The notes beneath the pieces are model-generated. The model worked only from the letters and a program-made list of their open reading frames with translations. It made no database searches and had not been told where the DNA came from. Of a DNA stretch of 64,000 nt, positions 16,200 through 24,767 are shown in pieces. The position numbers and the translations under genes were made by a program. The stretch comes from Streptomyces sp. NBC_00306 (GTDB lineage Bacteria > Actinomycetota > Actinomycetes > Streptomycetales > Streptomycetaceae), in contig NZ_CP108032.1 in assembly GCF_036169555.1 (NCBI RefSeq), positions 7,564,001 through 7,628,000 of the forward strand, written 5' to 3'. Every line of letters begins with the position of its first letter. The first letter of the stretch is position 1.

Positions 16200-17375
16200 C
16201 TAGAAGCCGGAGACCCAGTAGGGCTCCAACGTCATCGAGCCGTTGCCCCGAGCGCCGCCGGACGAGCCGGACAGCGACTGGGCGAGTGTGTACCAGGAGT
16301 CCACGTAGTCCGGATCGTCGGTCCACCAGTCGTCGGGCATGGCGTCCAGGACGGCGTTGACCAGGGGAATGTACGCGCCCAGGTCGGCGATGGTGAGCAG
16401 GACACCGGCGATGGCCGTCGCGAGGGCCCGGTAGTTGGTACTGCCGTCCTCCTCCATCATCACCACGTCGGCGAGGTTGTACTTGTAGGACGACCAGTTG
16501 ACCAGGATCTGGTTGGGGCTGTAGGTCTTCCCGTCCTCGTCGAGGTACGGCATGTCGACCGGGTCGACGCGCACCTTGCCGTCGAGGCCGAATCCGGTCA
16601 CCAGGGAGTAGATCTCGGCGTCACCCTTGACCCACGGCTCCTCGTCGTCGGACAGCCGGACCGAGGAGATGCGGCTGGTCCAGAATCCGTTCGCGGTGGC
16701 GGCTGCCGGTGCTGCCGCCGGGCCATTGAGGCCATGGGCGGCGAACTGCTCGCGCAGGACGGCCATGCCCGCGGCCACGGCCTTGTCACCGTCGAGGTCG
16801 ATCACATAGACGGGGCGGTCGGGGATCTTCCGCATGTCCAGCAGGTGGGTGCGGCCGCGGCTGTCGTAGGCGGTGACGGCGGTGGTGTCGTCGTCGGAGG
16901 GCGCGGCGGCCACCAGGGGCTCGGCTCCTGCCCCGAGGGCCCGGCGCATGGAGCTGTCGCCGAGGCGCAGTTGCAGGAGCGAGCCCGTACCGGCGCGGAG
17001 TCCCTTGGCCCGGGCGAGGTCGCGGTCGGCATCGGCGATGGCGGACTTCAGGCTCTCGGCGGCAGGTGAGCCGGGCTTGTCGACGAGCGAGCCGAGCGTC
17101 ACCGCGGGGGAGGCGAGGGCGGCGTTTCGTATCGCGGTTCGCCAGGCCGGCCGGCCGAGGGACGCGGCGAGCGTTCGGGCCGTACGGTCCTCGATGCCGG
17201 TGACGGCGTGGGCGCGTATGCCGTCCGCCGGGTGTGCGGAGGAGGGGGCCGTGCGCTCCGCGGAGGAGGTTGGGGCGGTTGCCGCGGCCGAGACGGCCGG
17301 GACGGCGAGGAGGCTGAGAGCGGAGAGAGCGGCACACACGACGGTCGTTCTGTACCGGTACCGGTGCTTGGTCAC
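16200..17375 (-). CDS. Secreted protein of unknown function (DUF3103-like)
   Basis: The GTG at 17375 has GGAG a few bases upstream and gives 391 aa starting with a Sec signal peptide (basic TKHRYRYR, hydrophobic core, ALA-type cleavage region). The mature protein has a helical first half and a C-terminal half with the motifs SSVRLSDDEEPWVKGDAEIY, MPYLDEDG and YSPNQILVNW. These recall the DUF3103 family of secreted proteins, but I am working from memory. No catalytic motif is recognisable. It lies downstream of the chitinase on the same strand, behind a strong terminator, so it is probably transcribed separately. Confidence 0.75.
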   Translation of the reverse strand: MTKHRYRYRTTVVCAALSALSLLAVPAVSAAATAPTSSAERTAPSSAHPADGIRAHAVTGIEDRTARTLAASLGRPAWRTAIRNAALASPAVTLGSLVDKPGSPAAESLKSAIADADRDLARAKGLRAGTGSLLQLRLGDSSMRRALGAGAEPLVAAAPSDDDTTAVTAYDSRGRTHLLDMRKIPDRPVYVIDLDGDKAVAAGMAVLREQFAAHGLNGPAAAPAAATANGFWTSRISSVRLSDDEEPWVKGDAEIYSLVTGFGLDGKVRVDPVDMPYLDEDGKTYSPNQILVNWSSYKYNLADVVMMEEDGSTNYRALATAIAGVLLTIADLGAYIPLVNAVLDAMPDDWWTDDPDYVDSWYTLAQSLSGSSGGARGNGSMTLEPYWVSGF

Positions 17376-17547
17376 GCGAGTCTCCTGTGAGGTGGGGGGT
17401 GAGCCTGTGCAGGGACGTGCGAGGTGCGGCCGGTTGTCTATGCGGGTAGAACCCGGCCCGCCGACAAGAATGACGGTGTCATGCCAAGGCGACAAGAGGG
17501 CTTGCGTGTCCAATACCTGACGGTCCGTGAGATTCGTGGGACGCGAA

Positions 17548-17576
17548 GGCGCGGCCCGGGAATCCCGGGCCGCGCC
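17548..17576 (-). terminator. Strong terminator after the chitinase gene
   Basis: Perfect 14-bp inverted repeat (17548-17561 and 17563-17576) with a one-base centre, beginning 22 bp past the chitinase stop. Confidence 0.75.
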
Positions 17577-17598
17577 GTGTTCGTCGGGCGTACGGATC

Positions 17599-18741
17599 TC
17601 AGCAGTACAGGTTGCCGCCGGGGGCGACGCCGAGGATCTGGGTGAATTGCTGGTACTTGGTGACGCGGCTCTGGACCTGGGCGGGGTTCTTGCCGTCGCA
17701 TTCCAGGGAGCCGTTGATGGAGCGGATGGTCTGGCCGAAGCCGGCCTGGTTGACCATGGCGTTGTGGGGGGTCATGGTGCCGGGGCCGTTCTGGGTGTTC
17801 CAGTACCAGAGGCCGGTCTTCCAGGCGATGGCGGCGTTCTGTTCGACCTGCCAGGGGTTGCCGAGCAGGTCGATGCCGAGTGCGTCGCCGGCGGCCTTGT
17901 AGTTGAAGTTCCAGCTGAGCTGGATGGGGCCGCGGCCGTAGTAGGCGGCCTGGCCGGCGGGGCAGCCGTAGGGCTGGCTCCAGTCGCAGTAGTGCGGGTA
18001 GTTGGCGGTGTTCTGCTCGACGACGTGGACCAGTCCGCCGGTCTCGTGGGAGACGTTGGCGAGGAAGGCGGCGGCTTCCTGCTTCTTCACGGTGTCGCTG
18101 CCGGTGTTGGCGAAGCCGGGGTAGGCGCTGAGGGCGGCGGTCAGGCCGCTGTAGGTGTAGAAGGAGTTCCGGCCCGGGAACATCTGGTTGAACTGGGACT
18201 CGCTGACCACGAAGCCACCGGGCTGCGGGTCGCCACCGCCGCTACCGGGCGCCGACCACTTCTGGTTCGACTGGCCCGAACACGTCCATATCTGGAGCCG
18301 GGTGCCGTTGGCCGTACTGCGGTCGCGGACGTCCAGGCACTTGTTCGCCTGGGGGTTGACGATGTCGTTGGCGCCGGACACGACCCACTGCTGGTTCGGC
18401 GTGCCGGCGCAGTCCCACAGCTGGACGAGTGAACCGTCCGCCGTGCCGCGGTCGACGATGTCGAGACACTTGCCGAGTGCCCGGACCGTGCCGTCGCCCG
18501 GGAGGGACCACCGTTGCGCGTTGCTGCCGTTGCAGTCGTAGAGCTGCACGGGCGTCCCGTTGGCGTTGCTCGCCCCGGCCACGTCGACACACTTGCCGCC
18601 CAGCCCGCTGATCCGGCCGTCCGCGGCCTGGGCTGGGGCGGTGAACAAGGCGGTGAACACGGCCGCGATCGCCAGGGCGGCGGCGGATCGTCCCAACGAG
18701 CGGCGTCTCGGGAGAAGACGCGCGAGCGGAATGAGGGACAT
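17599..18741 (-). CDS. Secreted GH19 chitinase with ricin-type (CBM13) lectin domain
   Basis: The ATG at 18741, with GGAGA upstream, gives 380 aa. A signal peptide with two Arg clusters ends near APAQAA. A ricin-B/CBM13 trefoil follows (about residues 40-165) with three repeats ending QRW, QQW and QKW. A Gly/Pro linker leads to a compact GH19 domain (about 180-380). The two catalytic glutamates are in HETGG and, nine residues on, VEQN. The YGRGPIQLSWNFNY signature is intact. It is similar in type to Streptomyces chitinases that hydrolyse chitin by inversion. CBM13 is less usual for GH19 than chitin-binding modules and may broaden glycan binding. A DasR-like site lies upstream. Confidence 0.95.
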   Translation of the reverse strand: MSLIPLARLLPRRRSLGRSAAALAIAAVFTALFTAPAQAADGRISGLGGKCVDVAGASNANGTPVQLYDCNGSNAQRWSLPGDGTVRALGKCLDIVDRGTADGSLVQLWDCAGTPNQQWVVSGANDIVNPQANKCLDVRDRSTANGTRLQIWTCSGQSNQKWSAPGSGGGDPQPGGFVVSESQFNQMFPGRNSFYTYSGLTAALSAYPGFANTGSDTVKKQEAAAFLANVSHETGGLVHVVEQNTANYPHYCDWSQPYGCPAGQAAYYGRGPIQLSWNFNYKAAGDALGIDLLGNPWQVEQNAAIAWKTGLWYWNTQNGPGTMTPHNAMVNQAGFGQTIRSINGSLECDGKNPAQVQSRVTKYQQFTQILGVAPGGNLYC

Positions 18742-19193
18742 CGTTGTCTGTCTCCTTTTCGCGAGCCGCACACCATGGGCCGCCGGTCCCGCGCCATGGG
18801 GGACGCGCGGGCTCGGCGGGCATGCCGGACATGCGGCTGGGGACCGGTGGAGGGGTGGGACTCAGGAGTGCGGGGCTGTCGCGCGGGGAAGCGGGGCTGG
18901 CGCCTGGTCCAGACCATGGCAGCGGCCTCGGATGCAGTCAATAGTTGAACAACCCTGCCCTGTATGTGGCTTGAAACCCCCGGCATGCCTCCGGAACGTG
19001 AAGTCGCGGACGTCCCCGGGCGGTACTCCTGGGCCCTCCGCCTCCAGGGCGTGTAGCGCTCGTCCGCACCCCGGACGGTAGGGACGCTTCCGGTTCCGTA
19101 TCGCCGTCCGTTCTGTGTCTACCGTCGGTAATCGCTCCTGCGTAGACTCCACATCTCCCCCGAGCCCGACGAGAGACGCTGGAGCGGACGACG
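18742..19193. other. Divergent promoter region, chitinase / symporter operon
   Basis: This 452-bp region has no credible gene. It contains the DasR-like element at 18905-18916, a small dyad GTTGAACAAC near 18945-18955, and a GTCTAC / GTAGAC inverted repeat at about 19116-19147 just upstream of the DUF485 gene. The last could be an operator for the symporter genes. Confidence 0.5.
18905..18916 (-). promoter_or_regulatory. Candidate DasR-responsive element / chitinase repeat
   Basis: TGGTCCAGACCA is one base off the palindromic core TGGTCTAGACCA of the N-acetylglucosamine regulator DasR. It also matches the 12-bp repeats reported in Streptomyces chitinase promoters. It is 164 bp upstream of the chitinase start, so the promoter would need to lie well upstream of the start codon. 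Confidence 0.65.
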
Positions 19194-19574
19194 ATGTCTG
19201 CAGAGCAACACCCCCGACGTGAAGTCGTCACCGGCGTACCGCGCAGCGCCCGGCGGGCCCCCGGCCACGCGCCCGCCCGCTCCGAGATCAGCGAGCAGAC
19301 AACCCTCGGCGCCACCTATGTGCGCTCTCTCATGCGCAGCCAGCTGAGGGCCGCGCTCTACGCACTCGGCACCCTTGCCCTGCTCGTCGGCTCGCTGCCC
19401 CTGCTGTTCGCGCTCCCGGCCGTGTTCGACGGCACCCTGGCCTCGCCCGAACCGTTCGTCTGGGCGGCACTCGGCCTCGCCGTCTACCCCGTGATGTGGC
19501 TGACGGCCCGCTGGTACGTCCGCCGGGCCGAGCGCAACGAAGAGGACTTCACCCGGCTCGTCGAAGGACGCTGA
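19194..19574 (+). CDS. DUF485 family small membrane protein (symporter partner)
   Basis: This 126-aa protein has about 35 polar residues, then two membrane helices (YALGTLALLVGSLPLLFALPAVF and FVWAALGLAVYPVMWLTARWYV). It ends in a charged tail RRAERNEEDFTRLVEGR typical of DUF485 (YjcH) proteins. In E. coli yjcH is cotranscribed with the acetate permease actP. The same pairing is seen here, 62 bases ahead of the symporter. The role is probably assembly or modulation of the symporter, but this is not established. The start ATG has GGAG at good spacing. Confidence 0.85.
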   Translation: MSAEQHPRREVVTGVPRSARRAPGHAPARSEISEQTTLGATYVRSLMRSQLRAALYALGTLALLVGSLPLLFALPAVFDGTLASPEPFVWAALGLAVYPVMWLTARWYVRRAERNEEDFTRLVEGR

Positions 19575-19636
19575 CGGGTGCCGCGGACGGCAGGGCCCGG
19601 TGACCGGACCGGCGCACGGCGGCCGGGCGGGCGGAG

Positions 19637-21370
19637 ATGAACCAGACCTACGCGGTCACCGCCGTCACCGTGGTGGTGCTCGCCACGGTGCTCATCGGCG
19701 CGCTCGGGCTGCGAATATCGCGCACCACCTCGGACTTCTACGTCGCCTCACGCACGGTGAAACCCGGCCTCAACGCGGCGGCCATCAGCGGTGAATACCT
19801 CTCCGCCGCCTCCTTCCTCGGCATCGCGGGACTGGTGCTGCTCCAGGGGCCGGACATGCTCTGGTACCCGGTGGGATACACCGCCGGCTACCTCGTCCTG
19901 CTGGTACTGGTGGCCGCGCCCCTCCGCCGTTCCGGGGCCTACACCCTCTCCGACTTCGCCGAGGCCCGGCTGGAGTCCGCCGCCGTGCGCCGGCTCGCGA
20001 GCCTCTTCGTCGTCGGTATCGGCTGGCTCTATCTCCTGCCCCAACTCCAGGGCGCGGGACTCACCCTGGAGATCCTCACCGGCGCACCCGACTGGGTGGG
20101 CGGACTCGTCGTGGCCGTCGTCGTCACCGGGGCGGTCGCGGCGGGCGGTATGCGCAGCATCACCTTCGTCCAGGCCTTCCAGTACTGGCTCAAACTCACC
20201 GCACTGCTGGTGCCCGCGCTCTTCCTCGTCGCGGCCTGGGCCCACGACGATGCCCCGCGAGCGCGTTTCGACGCGCCCGCGCTGCTGCGCGAGCACACCG
20301 TCGTCCGGGTGGGCGACACCGTACGCGTGGAACTGGAGGAGCCGCTCAGCCTCACGGTCCGCGGGGAGATCGACGGCACCGCGTACGACAACCGCACCGT
20401 CACCCTCGGCGAGGGCACCCACCGGATCGACGCCGGTACCCGCCTCGGCTTCCCCGAAGGCGCGGAGGTGCCCGAACGGGCCTTCACCGGCGACGATCCG
20501 GCGAGCTGGTCGCAGCCGCTGTCCGGCGGCCGCGACGGCTATCACCTGTATGCGACGTACGGGCTCATCCTCGCCACCTTCCTCGGCACGATGGGCCTCC
20601 CGCATGTGGCCGTCCGCTTCTACACGAGTCCCAACGGACGCGCCGCGCGCCGCACCACGCTCGTCGTGCTGGGGCTGATCGGCGCGTTCTATCTGCTGCC
20701 TCCCGTGTACGGCGCACTCGGCCGGATCTACGCACCCGAACTCGCCCTCACCGGGGACGCGGACGCCGCCGTGCTGGTGCTTCCGGAGCGAGTCGTCGGC
20801 GGGATCGCGGGCGATCTGCTGGGTGCGCTGCTCGCGGGCGGCGCGTTCGCCGCCTTCCTGTCCACCGCGTCCGGGCTGACCATGTCCGTCGCGGGCGTGA
20901 TCACCCAGGACGTCCTGCCCTCACGCGGCGTACGCCACTTCCGGCTCGCGACCCTGCTCGCCATGGCGGTTCCACTCGCCGTGAGCGTCGTCGCCACGAA
21001 CGTCCCGGTCGCCGATGCCGTCGGCCTGGCGTTCGCCGTGTCGGCGTCCTCGTTCTGTCCGCTGCTGGTGCTCGGCATCTGGTGGCGAAAACTCACCCCG
21101 CCGGGCGCCGCGGCGGGCCTCGTCATCGGCGGTGGCACGGCGCTCACGGCGGTGATGGCCACCCGCGCCGGACTCGCGCCCGAGGGCTGGCCGCACACCC
21201 TGATGGCCTGGCCGGCCGTCTGGTCCGTACCTCTCGGCTTCCTCACCATGGTGCTGGTGTCGCTCGCCACCGCACGCCACATACCGCCGGGGGCCACCGC
21301 CATGCTGGCGCGACTTCATCTGCCGGAGGATCTCGTCGGCAGACCCCAGCCGGAGGGAGCGGAGCGATGA
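19637..21370 (+). CDS. Sodium/solute symporter, ActP-like (cation/acetate)
   Basis: This 577-aa protein has about thirteen hydrophobic segments of the solute:sodium symporter family. Conserved early motifs include TTSDFYVASRTVKPGLNAAAISGEYLSAASFLGIAGL, the usual ActP sequence around the first broken helix. A polar insertion of about 90 residues (about 200-295, rich in beta-type sequence) sits in one external loop. I recall this as usual in actinobacterial members. It probably imports acetate, propionate or pyruvate with Na+ or H+. It is downstream of a DUF485 gene and overlaps a LytS-type kinase gene by four bases, suggesting substrate-sensing control. Confidence 0.9.
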   Translation: MNQTYAVTAVTVVVLATVLIGALGLRISRTTSDFYVASRTVKPGLNAAAISGEYLSAASFLGIAGLVLLQGPDMLWYPVGYTAGYLVLLVLVAAPLRRSGAYTLSDFAEARLESAAVRRLASLFVVGIGWLYLLPQLQGAGLTLEILTGAPDWVGGLVVAVVVTGAVAAGGMRSITFVQAFQYWLKLTALLVPALFLVAAWAHDDAPRARFDAPALLREHTVVRVGDTVRVELEEPLSLTVRGEIDGTAYDNRTVTLGEGTHRIDAGTRLGFPEGAEVPERAFTGDDPASWSQPLSGGRDGYHLYATYGLILATFLGTMGLPHVAVRFYTSPNGRAARRTTLVVLGLIGAFYLLPPVYGALGRIYAPELALTGDADAAVLVLPERVVGGIAGDLLGALLAGGAFAAFLSTASGLTMSVAGVITQDVLPSRGVRHFRLATLLAMAVPLAVSVVATNVPVADAVGLAFAVSASSFCPLLVLGIWWRKLTPPGAAAGLVIGGGTALTAVMATRAGLAPEGWPHTLMAWPAVWSVPLGFLTMVLVSLATARHIPPGATAMLARLHLPEDLVGRPQPEGAER

Positions 21371-22587
21371 CCGGGACCGGACTGGCCGCACTCGCGGCCG
21401 CAGGTGTCGTCCTCCTCGTGATCGGTGTCGTCGTGGGCCGGTTCACCGCACGCCGTGGCGGGGAGAGGGACCTCGACCTGGGCACACCCGTCGAACGGGC
21501 CACCTTTCACACCCTGCACACCGCCTCGCTCGCCGCACCGCCCCTGCGGGCCGGACTCACCGAGGACACGGCCCGCAAGGCCGCCCGCCGGCTGCGTTCC
21601 CTGCTCGGCACCGAGGCGCTGTGTCTCACCGACCGGGAGAGCGTGCTCGCCTGGGACGGGCCGGCCGCCGATCATCACGAACAGCGGGTGATGGAGCGCG
21701 TCGCCGAGATGCTGGAGTCGGGGCGCAGCATGAGTGTGCGCACCGACTGCGACGAGCTGGAATGCCCGCTGCGCTGGGCGGTGATCGCCCCGCTGACCGG
21801 TGAAGAGGGGGTGCTCGGCGCGCTCGTCGCCTACGGCTCCCGGGAGTCGGCGGTGCTGGTGCGGGCGACGACCGAGGTGGCCCGCTGGGTGTCCGTACAG
21901 CTGGAGCTGGCCGAACTGGACCGGTCCCGGACCCGGTTGATCGAGGCGGAGATCCGCGCGCTGCGGGCCCAGATCTCGCCGCACTTCATCTTCAACTCCC
22001 TCGCGGCGATCGCTTCGTTCGTCCGGACCGACCCCGAGCGTGCCCGCGAACTGCTGCTGGAGTTCGCCGACTTCACCCGCTACTCCTTCCGGCGGCACGG
22101 CGACTTCACCAACCTCGCCGACGAACTGCGGTCCATCGAGCAGTATCTGGCGCTGGCCGGGGCCCGGTTCGGCGACCGGCTGAAGGTTACCCTCCAGGTC
22201 GCCCCCGAAGTGCTGCCGGTGACGCTGCCGTTCCTCTGCCTTCAGCCGCTCGTCGAGAACGCCGTCAAACACGGCCTGGAGGACTCCAGGAACGAGTGCC
22301 GGGTCACCATCGCCGCCCAGGACGCCGGTGCCGAGGCCATGGTGACCATCGAGGACGACGGCGTGGGAATGGACCCGGACGTGCTGCGCGCGATTCTCGC
22401 GGGGGAGCGGCCCGCGACATCGGGCATCGGCCTCTCCAACGTCGACGAGCGACTGCGCCAGGTGTACGGGGACGACTACGGCCTCGTCATCGAGACCGGT
22501 GTCGGTGCGGGCATGAAGATCACGATGCGGCTCCCCAAGTACCGGTCGGGCGTGCACTCTTCGGCCGGCCGCCGCTCCTCCGGCTGA
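21367..22587 (+). CDS. LytS-type sensor histidine kinase
   Basis: The ATG at 21367 overlaps the symporter stop (ATGA), giving 406 aa. One membrane helix (residues 5-24) is followed by a GAF-like domain (about 60-180) and then the LytS/His_kinase core. The phospho-His region is IRALRAQISPHFIFNSLAAI, followed by PFLCLQPLVENAVKHGLE and a HATPase domain with EDDGVGM and TSGIGLSNVDERL. Kinases of this type usually act with a LytTR response regulator encoded next to them. None is present before the next gene. It may sense a carboxylate handled by the symporter. Confidence 0.9.
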   Translation: MTGTGLAALAAAGVVLLVIGVVVGRFTARRGGERDLDLGTPVERATFHTLHTASLAAPPLRAGLTEDTARKAARRLRSLLGTEALCLTDRESVLAWDGPAADHHEQRVMERVAEMLESGRSMSVRTDCDELECPLRWAVIAPLTGEEGVLGALVAYGSRESAVLVRATTEVARWVSVQLELAELDRSRTRLIEAEIRALRAQISPHFIFNSLAAIASFVRTDPERARELLLEFADFTRYSFRRHGDFTNLADELRSIEQYLALAGARFGDRLKVTLQVAPEVLPVTLPFLCLQPLVENAVKHGLEDSRNECRVTIAAQDAGAEAMVTIEDDGVGMDPDVLRAILAGERPATSGIGLSNVDERLRQVYGDDYGLVIETGVGAGMKITMRLPKYRSGVHSSAGRRSSG

Positions 22588-22728
22588 TCCGCCCGAGCGC
22601 CGTCGTCGTCCGCGCCCGGGATCCGTCGTACGTGCGCGAGGGCCCGGGCCGACCGCAGCGGTCTGATCAGCGGATTCCCGGGTACCTGATGCGGACATGG
22701 ATCATTCACCGATGGGGAGGGGACCTCG

Positions 22729-23232
22729 ATGGCGACGGAAGCGCAGCAGGACGCCGTCAGATCTGACGGCCGTGACGAGACGCCGGACGAGCGGGCCGAC
22801 CGGCAGTGGGGCGAACTCGTCCAGGAGATACGCGTCGCTCAGACCGGTGTGCAGATCATGTTCGGCTTTCTGCTGACGGTCGTCTTCACTCCCCGGTTCG
22901 TGACGCTCTCGGGCACCGACAAGACCATTTACATGATCACTGTGGTGCTCGGTGCGGCAGCCGTGGGGGCCCTCATCGCGCCCGTCGCCTTCCACCGGAT
23001 CGTCTCCGGACGACGCATCAAACCGCATGCGGTGCAGTGGGCTTCGCGGCTCACGTTCATCGGACTGCTTCTGCTGCTGGCCACGCTGGTCTCGGCGCTC
23101 CTGCTGATCCTGCGGGCGGCCACGCACGACCACATCGTCCCCTGGATCGTCAGCGGCGTGTTCGCCTGGTACGTGCTCTGCTGGTTCGTCCTGCCCCTGT
23201 GGGCGAAGCGCCGGCACACCACGGCCCCGTGA
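22729..23232 (+). CDS. DUF6328-like four-helix membrane protein
   Basis: This 167-aa protein has a charged N-terminal 35 residues and then four hydrophobic helices: VQIMFGFLLTVVF, ITVVLGAAAVGALIAPVAF, LTFIGLLLLLATLVSALLLIL and WIVSGVFAWYVLCWFVLPLW. The ELVQEIRVAQTGVQIMFGFLL entry is typical of the family I know as DUF6328. The function is unknown. It stands alone with its own upstream region, and nothing nearby suggests a pathway. Confidence 0.8.
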   Translation: MATEAQQDAVRSDGRDETPDERADRQWGELVQEIRVAQTGVQIMFGFLLTVVFTPRFVTLSGTDKTIYMITVVLGAAAVGALIAPVAFHRIVSGRRIKPHAVQWASRLTFIGLLLLLATLVSALLLILRAATHDHIVPWIVSGVFAWYVLCWFVLPLWAKRRHTTAP

Positions 23233-23264
23233 ACGGGTCGCGGCGCAGGAACGAGTGAGGCTCG

Positions 23265-23327
23265 CCCGGTGCCCGGTGCCCGGTGCCCGGTGCCCGGTGC
23301 CCGGTGCCCGGTGCCCGGTGCCCGGTG
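23265..23327. repeat. Nine perfect tandem copies of a 7-bp unit
   Basis: CCCGGTG is repeated nine times without a mismatch (63 bp), in the gap between two convergent genes. A heptamer is out of register with codons and the tract is non-coding. It is a candidate variable-number repeat. Confidence 0.95.
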
Positions 23328-23360
23328 CCGACGGCGACCACCGAGCCACCTGGCCGGCCG

Positions 23361-23795
23361 TCAGGCCCGAGCGACCCCGGTGAGCCGGGCGATGTCCTGG
23401 GGGTCCAGACCGGTGAGGCGGGCGATGCGCGGAGCGGGGACGCCGGCCGCCAGGGCGCGGTGCACCAGGGCTTCCCAGTCCTGCGTGACCTCCCGGAACC
23501 CGAGAAGCTCGTTCTCCATGTCGGTCACCGCCTGAGGAGCGCACTGCTCATGCACGCGGAAGGTCTCCTCCTCGCTCAGCGGAACGGGCAGCCGGTCGAC
23601 GTCCTCGGGAATGAACACCTCGGAACCGCCCGGCAGGATCCGCACCTGCTCGGAGGAGGCCGACACACCGTGGGCGTCCAGCCAGCCGCGGACCGCCGGG
23701 GTCTCCACGCACTCCAGGTCGCCGACCGCGCCGAGCGCTGCCCCCAGCAGCGGAGAACGGTCGGGAAGCAGGAAGAGACAGGCCTCGTCAGCCAT
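23361..23795 (-). CDS. Conserved Streptomyces-type hypothetical protein
   Basis: This 144-aa soluble protein starts MADEACLFLLPDRSPLLGAALGAVGDLECVETPAVRGWLDAHGV. It has a central acidic stretch and ends in a small helix-turn-helix-like region (AGVPAPRIARLTGLDPQDIARLTGV). It reminds me of a conserved streptomycete family (possibly DUF6003), but that is low-confidence memory. No signal peptide, membrane helix or catalytic motif is visible. The C-terminal segment could bind DNA or simply be a three-helix bundle. Confidence 0.7.
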   Translation of the reverse strand: MADEACLFLLPDRSPLLGAALGAVGDLECVETPAVRGWLDAHGVSASSEQVRILPGGSEVFIPEDVDRLPVPLSEEETFRVHEQCAPQAVTDMENELLGFREVTQDWEALVHRALAAGVPAPRIARLTGLDPQDIARLTGVARA

Positions 23796-24185
23796 CGTGC
23801 GGAACCGCCTTTGTCGTAGAGCGAGCGGACACCGATGCTATCGCCGCAATCGGCGCGGCTCGTCACGCCCCACCGGGGCGGGGCACGCTCGGAGGCCGGA
23901 CCCGCGGAACGAGCGGACACGTGGTGACACCGCGCCCCCGCAGGTCGGGCTCTCGTCGCGGATCCGGACCGGCCGCGGGGCAACGCGGTCCCATGCGGGC
24001 TGGGCGCCCTGGCCGCGGACGTGCGGGCCGCGCCGCCCCCGTGCCCCGGACACCGGGCGTGGCGCGCCCGTGGCGGCGTGTGTCCCGAGGTGCGAACGGT
24101 GGCGAACACGCGGAGTGTGGAAGTAACCCGATCGGCCTACGGCAACCCGTCCGGGAGGCCTCGCAGCGGGGTGAAGGAGCAGACC
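23796..24185. other. Divergent intergenic region
   Basis: These 390 bp separate two divergent small genes. A short GC hairpin (GCCCCACCGGGGCGGGGC, about 23867-23884) is the only structure seen. No gene is supported. Confidence 0.5.
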
Positions 24186-24632
24186 ATGACCAGTCATGTG
24201 AGCGGGGCCCGACCGCACTCCACGTCACGGAGTTCCACCAGCAGCGGGTTCGTCACCGGCTGGACGGTGTTCGCCGGCGTCATGATGATCTTCGGTGGTC
24301 TCATGACCCTCTTCGCGGGCATCGCCGCCATCGCCAAGGACGACGTGTTCGTCGCCACGCGCAACTACGTCTTCCAGTTCGACCTCACCGGGTGGGGCTG
24401 GATCCACATGATCCTGGGCATCGTCATCGTGATCGCCGGGTTCGCGCTCTTCCAGGGCTCCACCTGGGCCAGGGTCGCCGGTATCGCGCTCGCCGGTCTG
24501 GCCATGCTGGCGAACTTCCTGTGGCTGCCGTACGCCCCGTTCTGGGCCGTGGTGCTGATCGCCATCGACGGCTTCGTGATCTGGGCACTCTGCGCACCCC
24601 GCCACTCGGAGTCCTCGGCCTCGGCGCACTGA
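24186..24632 (+). CDS. DUF7144-like small membrane protein
   Basis: The 148-aa product starts at ATG 24186, with GGAG upstream. A Ser/Thr-rich cytoplasmic start is followed by four helices: GWTVFAGVMMIFGGLMTLFAGIAAI, then WGWIHMILGIVIVIAGFALFQG, WARVAGIALAGLAMLANFLWLPY and AVVLIAIDGFVIWAL. The pattern GWTVFAGVMM, FDLTGWGWIHMILG and LPYAPFW is that of a family common in Streptomyces (DUF7144 as I recall). The function is unknown. Members often occur in stress-response neighbourhoods, which would suit the SpoIIE gene downstream. Confidence 0.8.
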   Translation: MTSHVSGARPHSTSRSSTSSGFVTGWTVFAGVMMIFGGLMTLFAGIAAIAKDDVFVATRNYVFQFDLTGWGWIHMILGIVIVIAGFALFQGSTWARVAGIALAGLAMLANFLWLPYAPFWAVVLIAIDGFVIWALCAPRHSESSASAH

Positions 24633-24715
24633 CCGGTCTCCTCGCGCGGCATGCCTCCGTCAGCCCCTGCTTTCCCGGCTCGCCACCACGACGGTTTCGT
24701 CAGCGGGCCGGGTGT

Positions 24716-24748
24716 CCGGCCGCGGCCATGAAGAAACCGGCCGCGGCC
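24716..24748 (+). promoter_or_regulatory. GC hairpin before the SpoIIE ribosome site
   Basis: CCGGCCGCGGCC occurs at 24716-24727 and again at 24737-24748. The GGCCGCGGCC cores are palindromic and can pair as a 10-bp stem over an 11-nt loop, just upstream of the GGGAGGAGAG ribosome site. Confidence 0.5.
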
Positions 24749-24767
24749 GAGAAGGGAGGAGAGCGGA

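Noticed and set aside
23265..23327. Tandem repeat as a CRISPR array
   Set aside because: Units are 7 bp, contiguous and without spacers.
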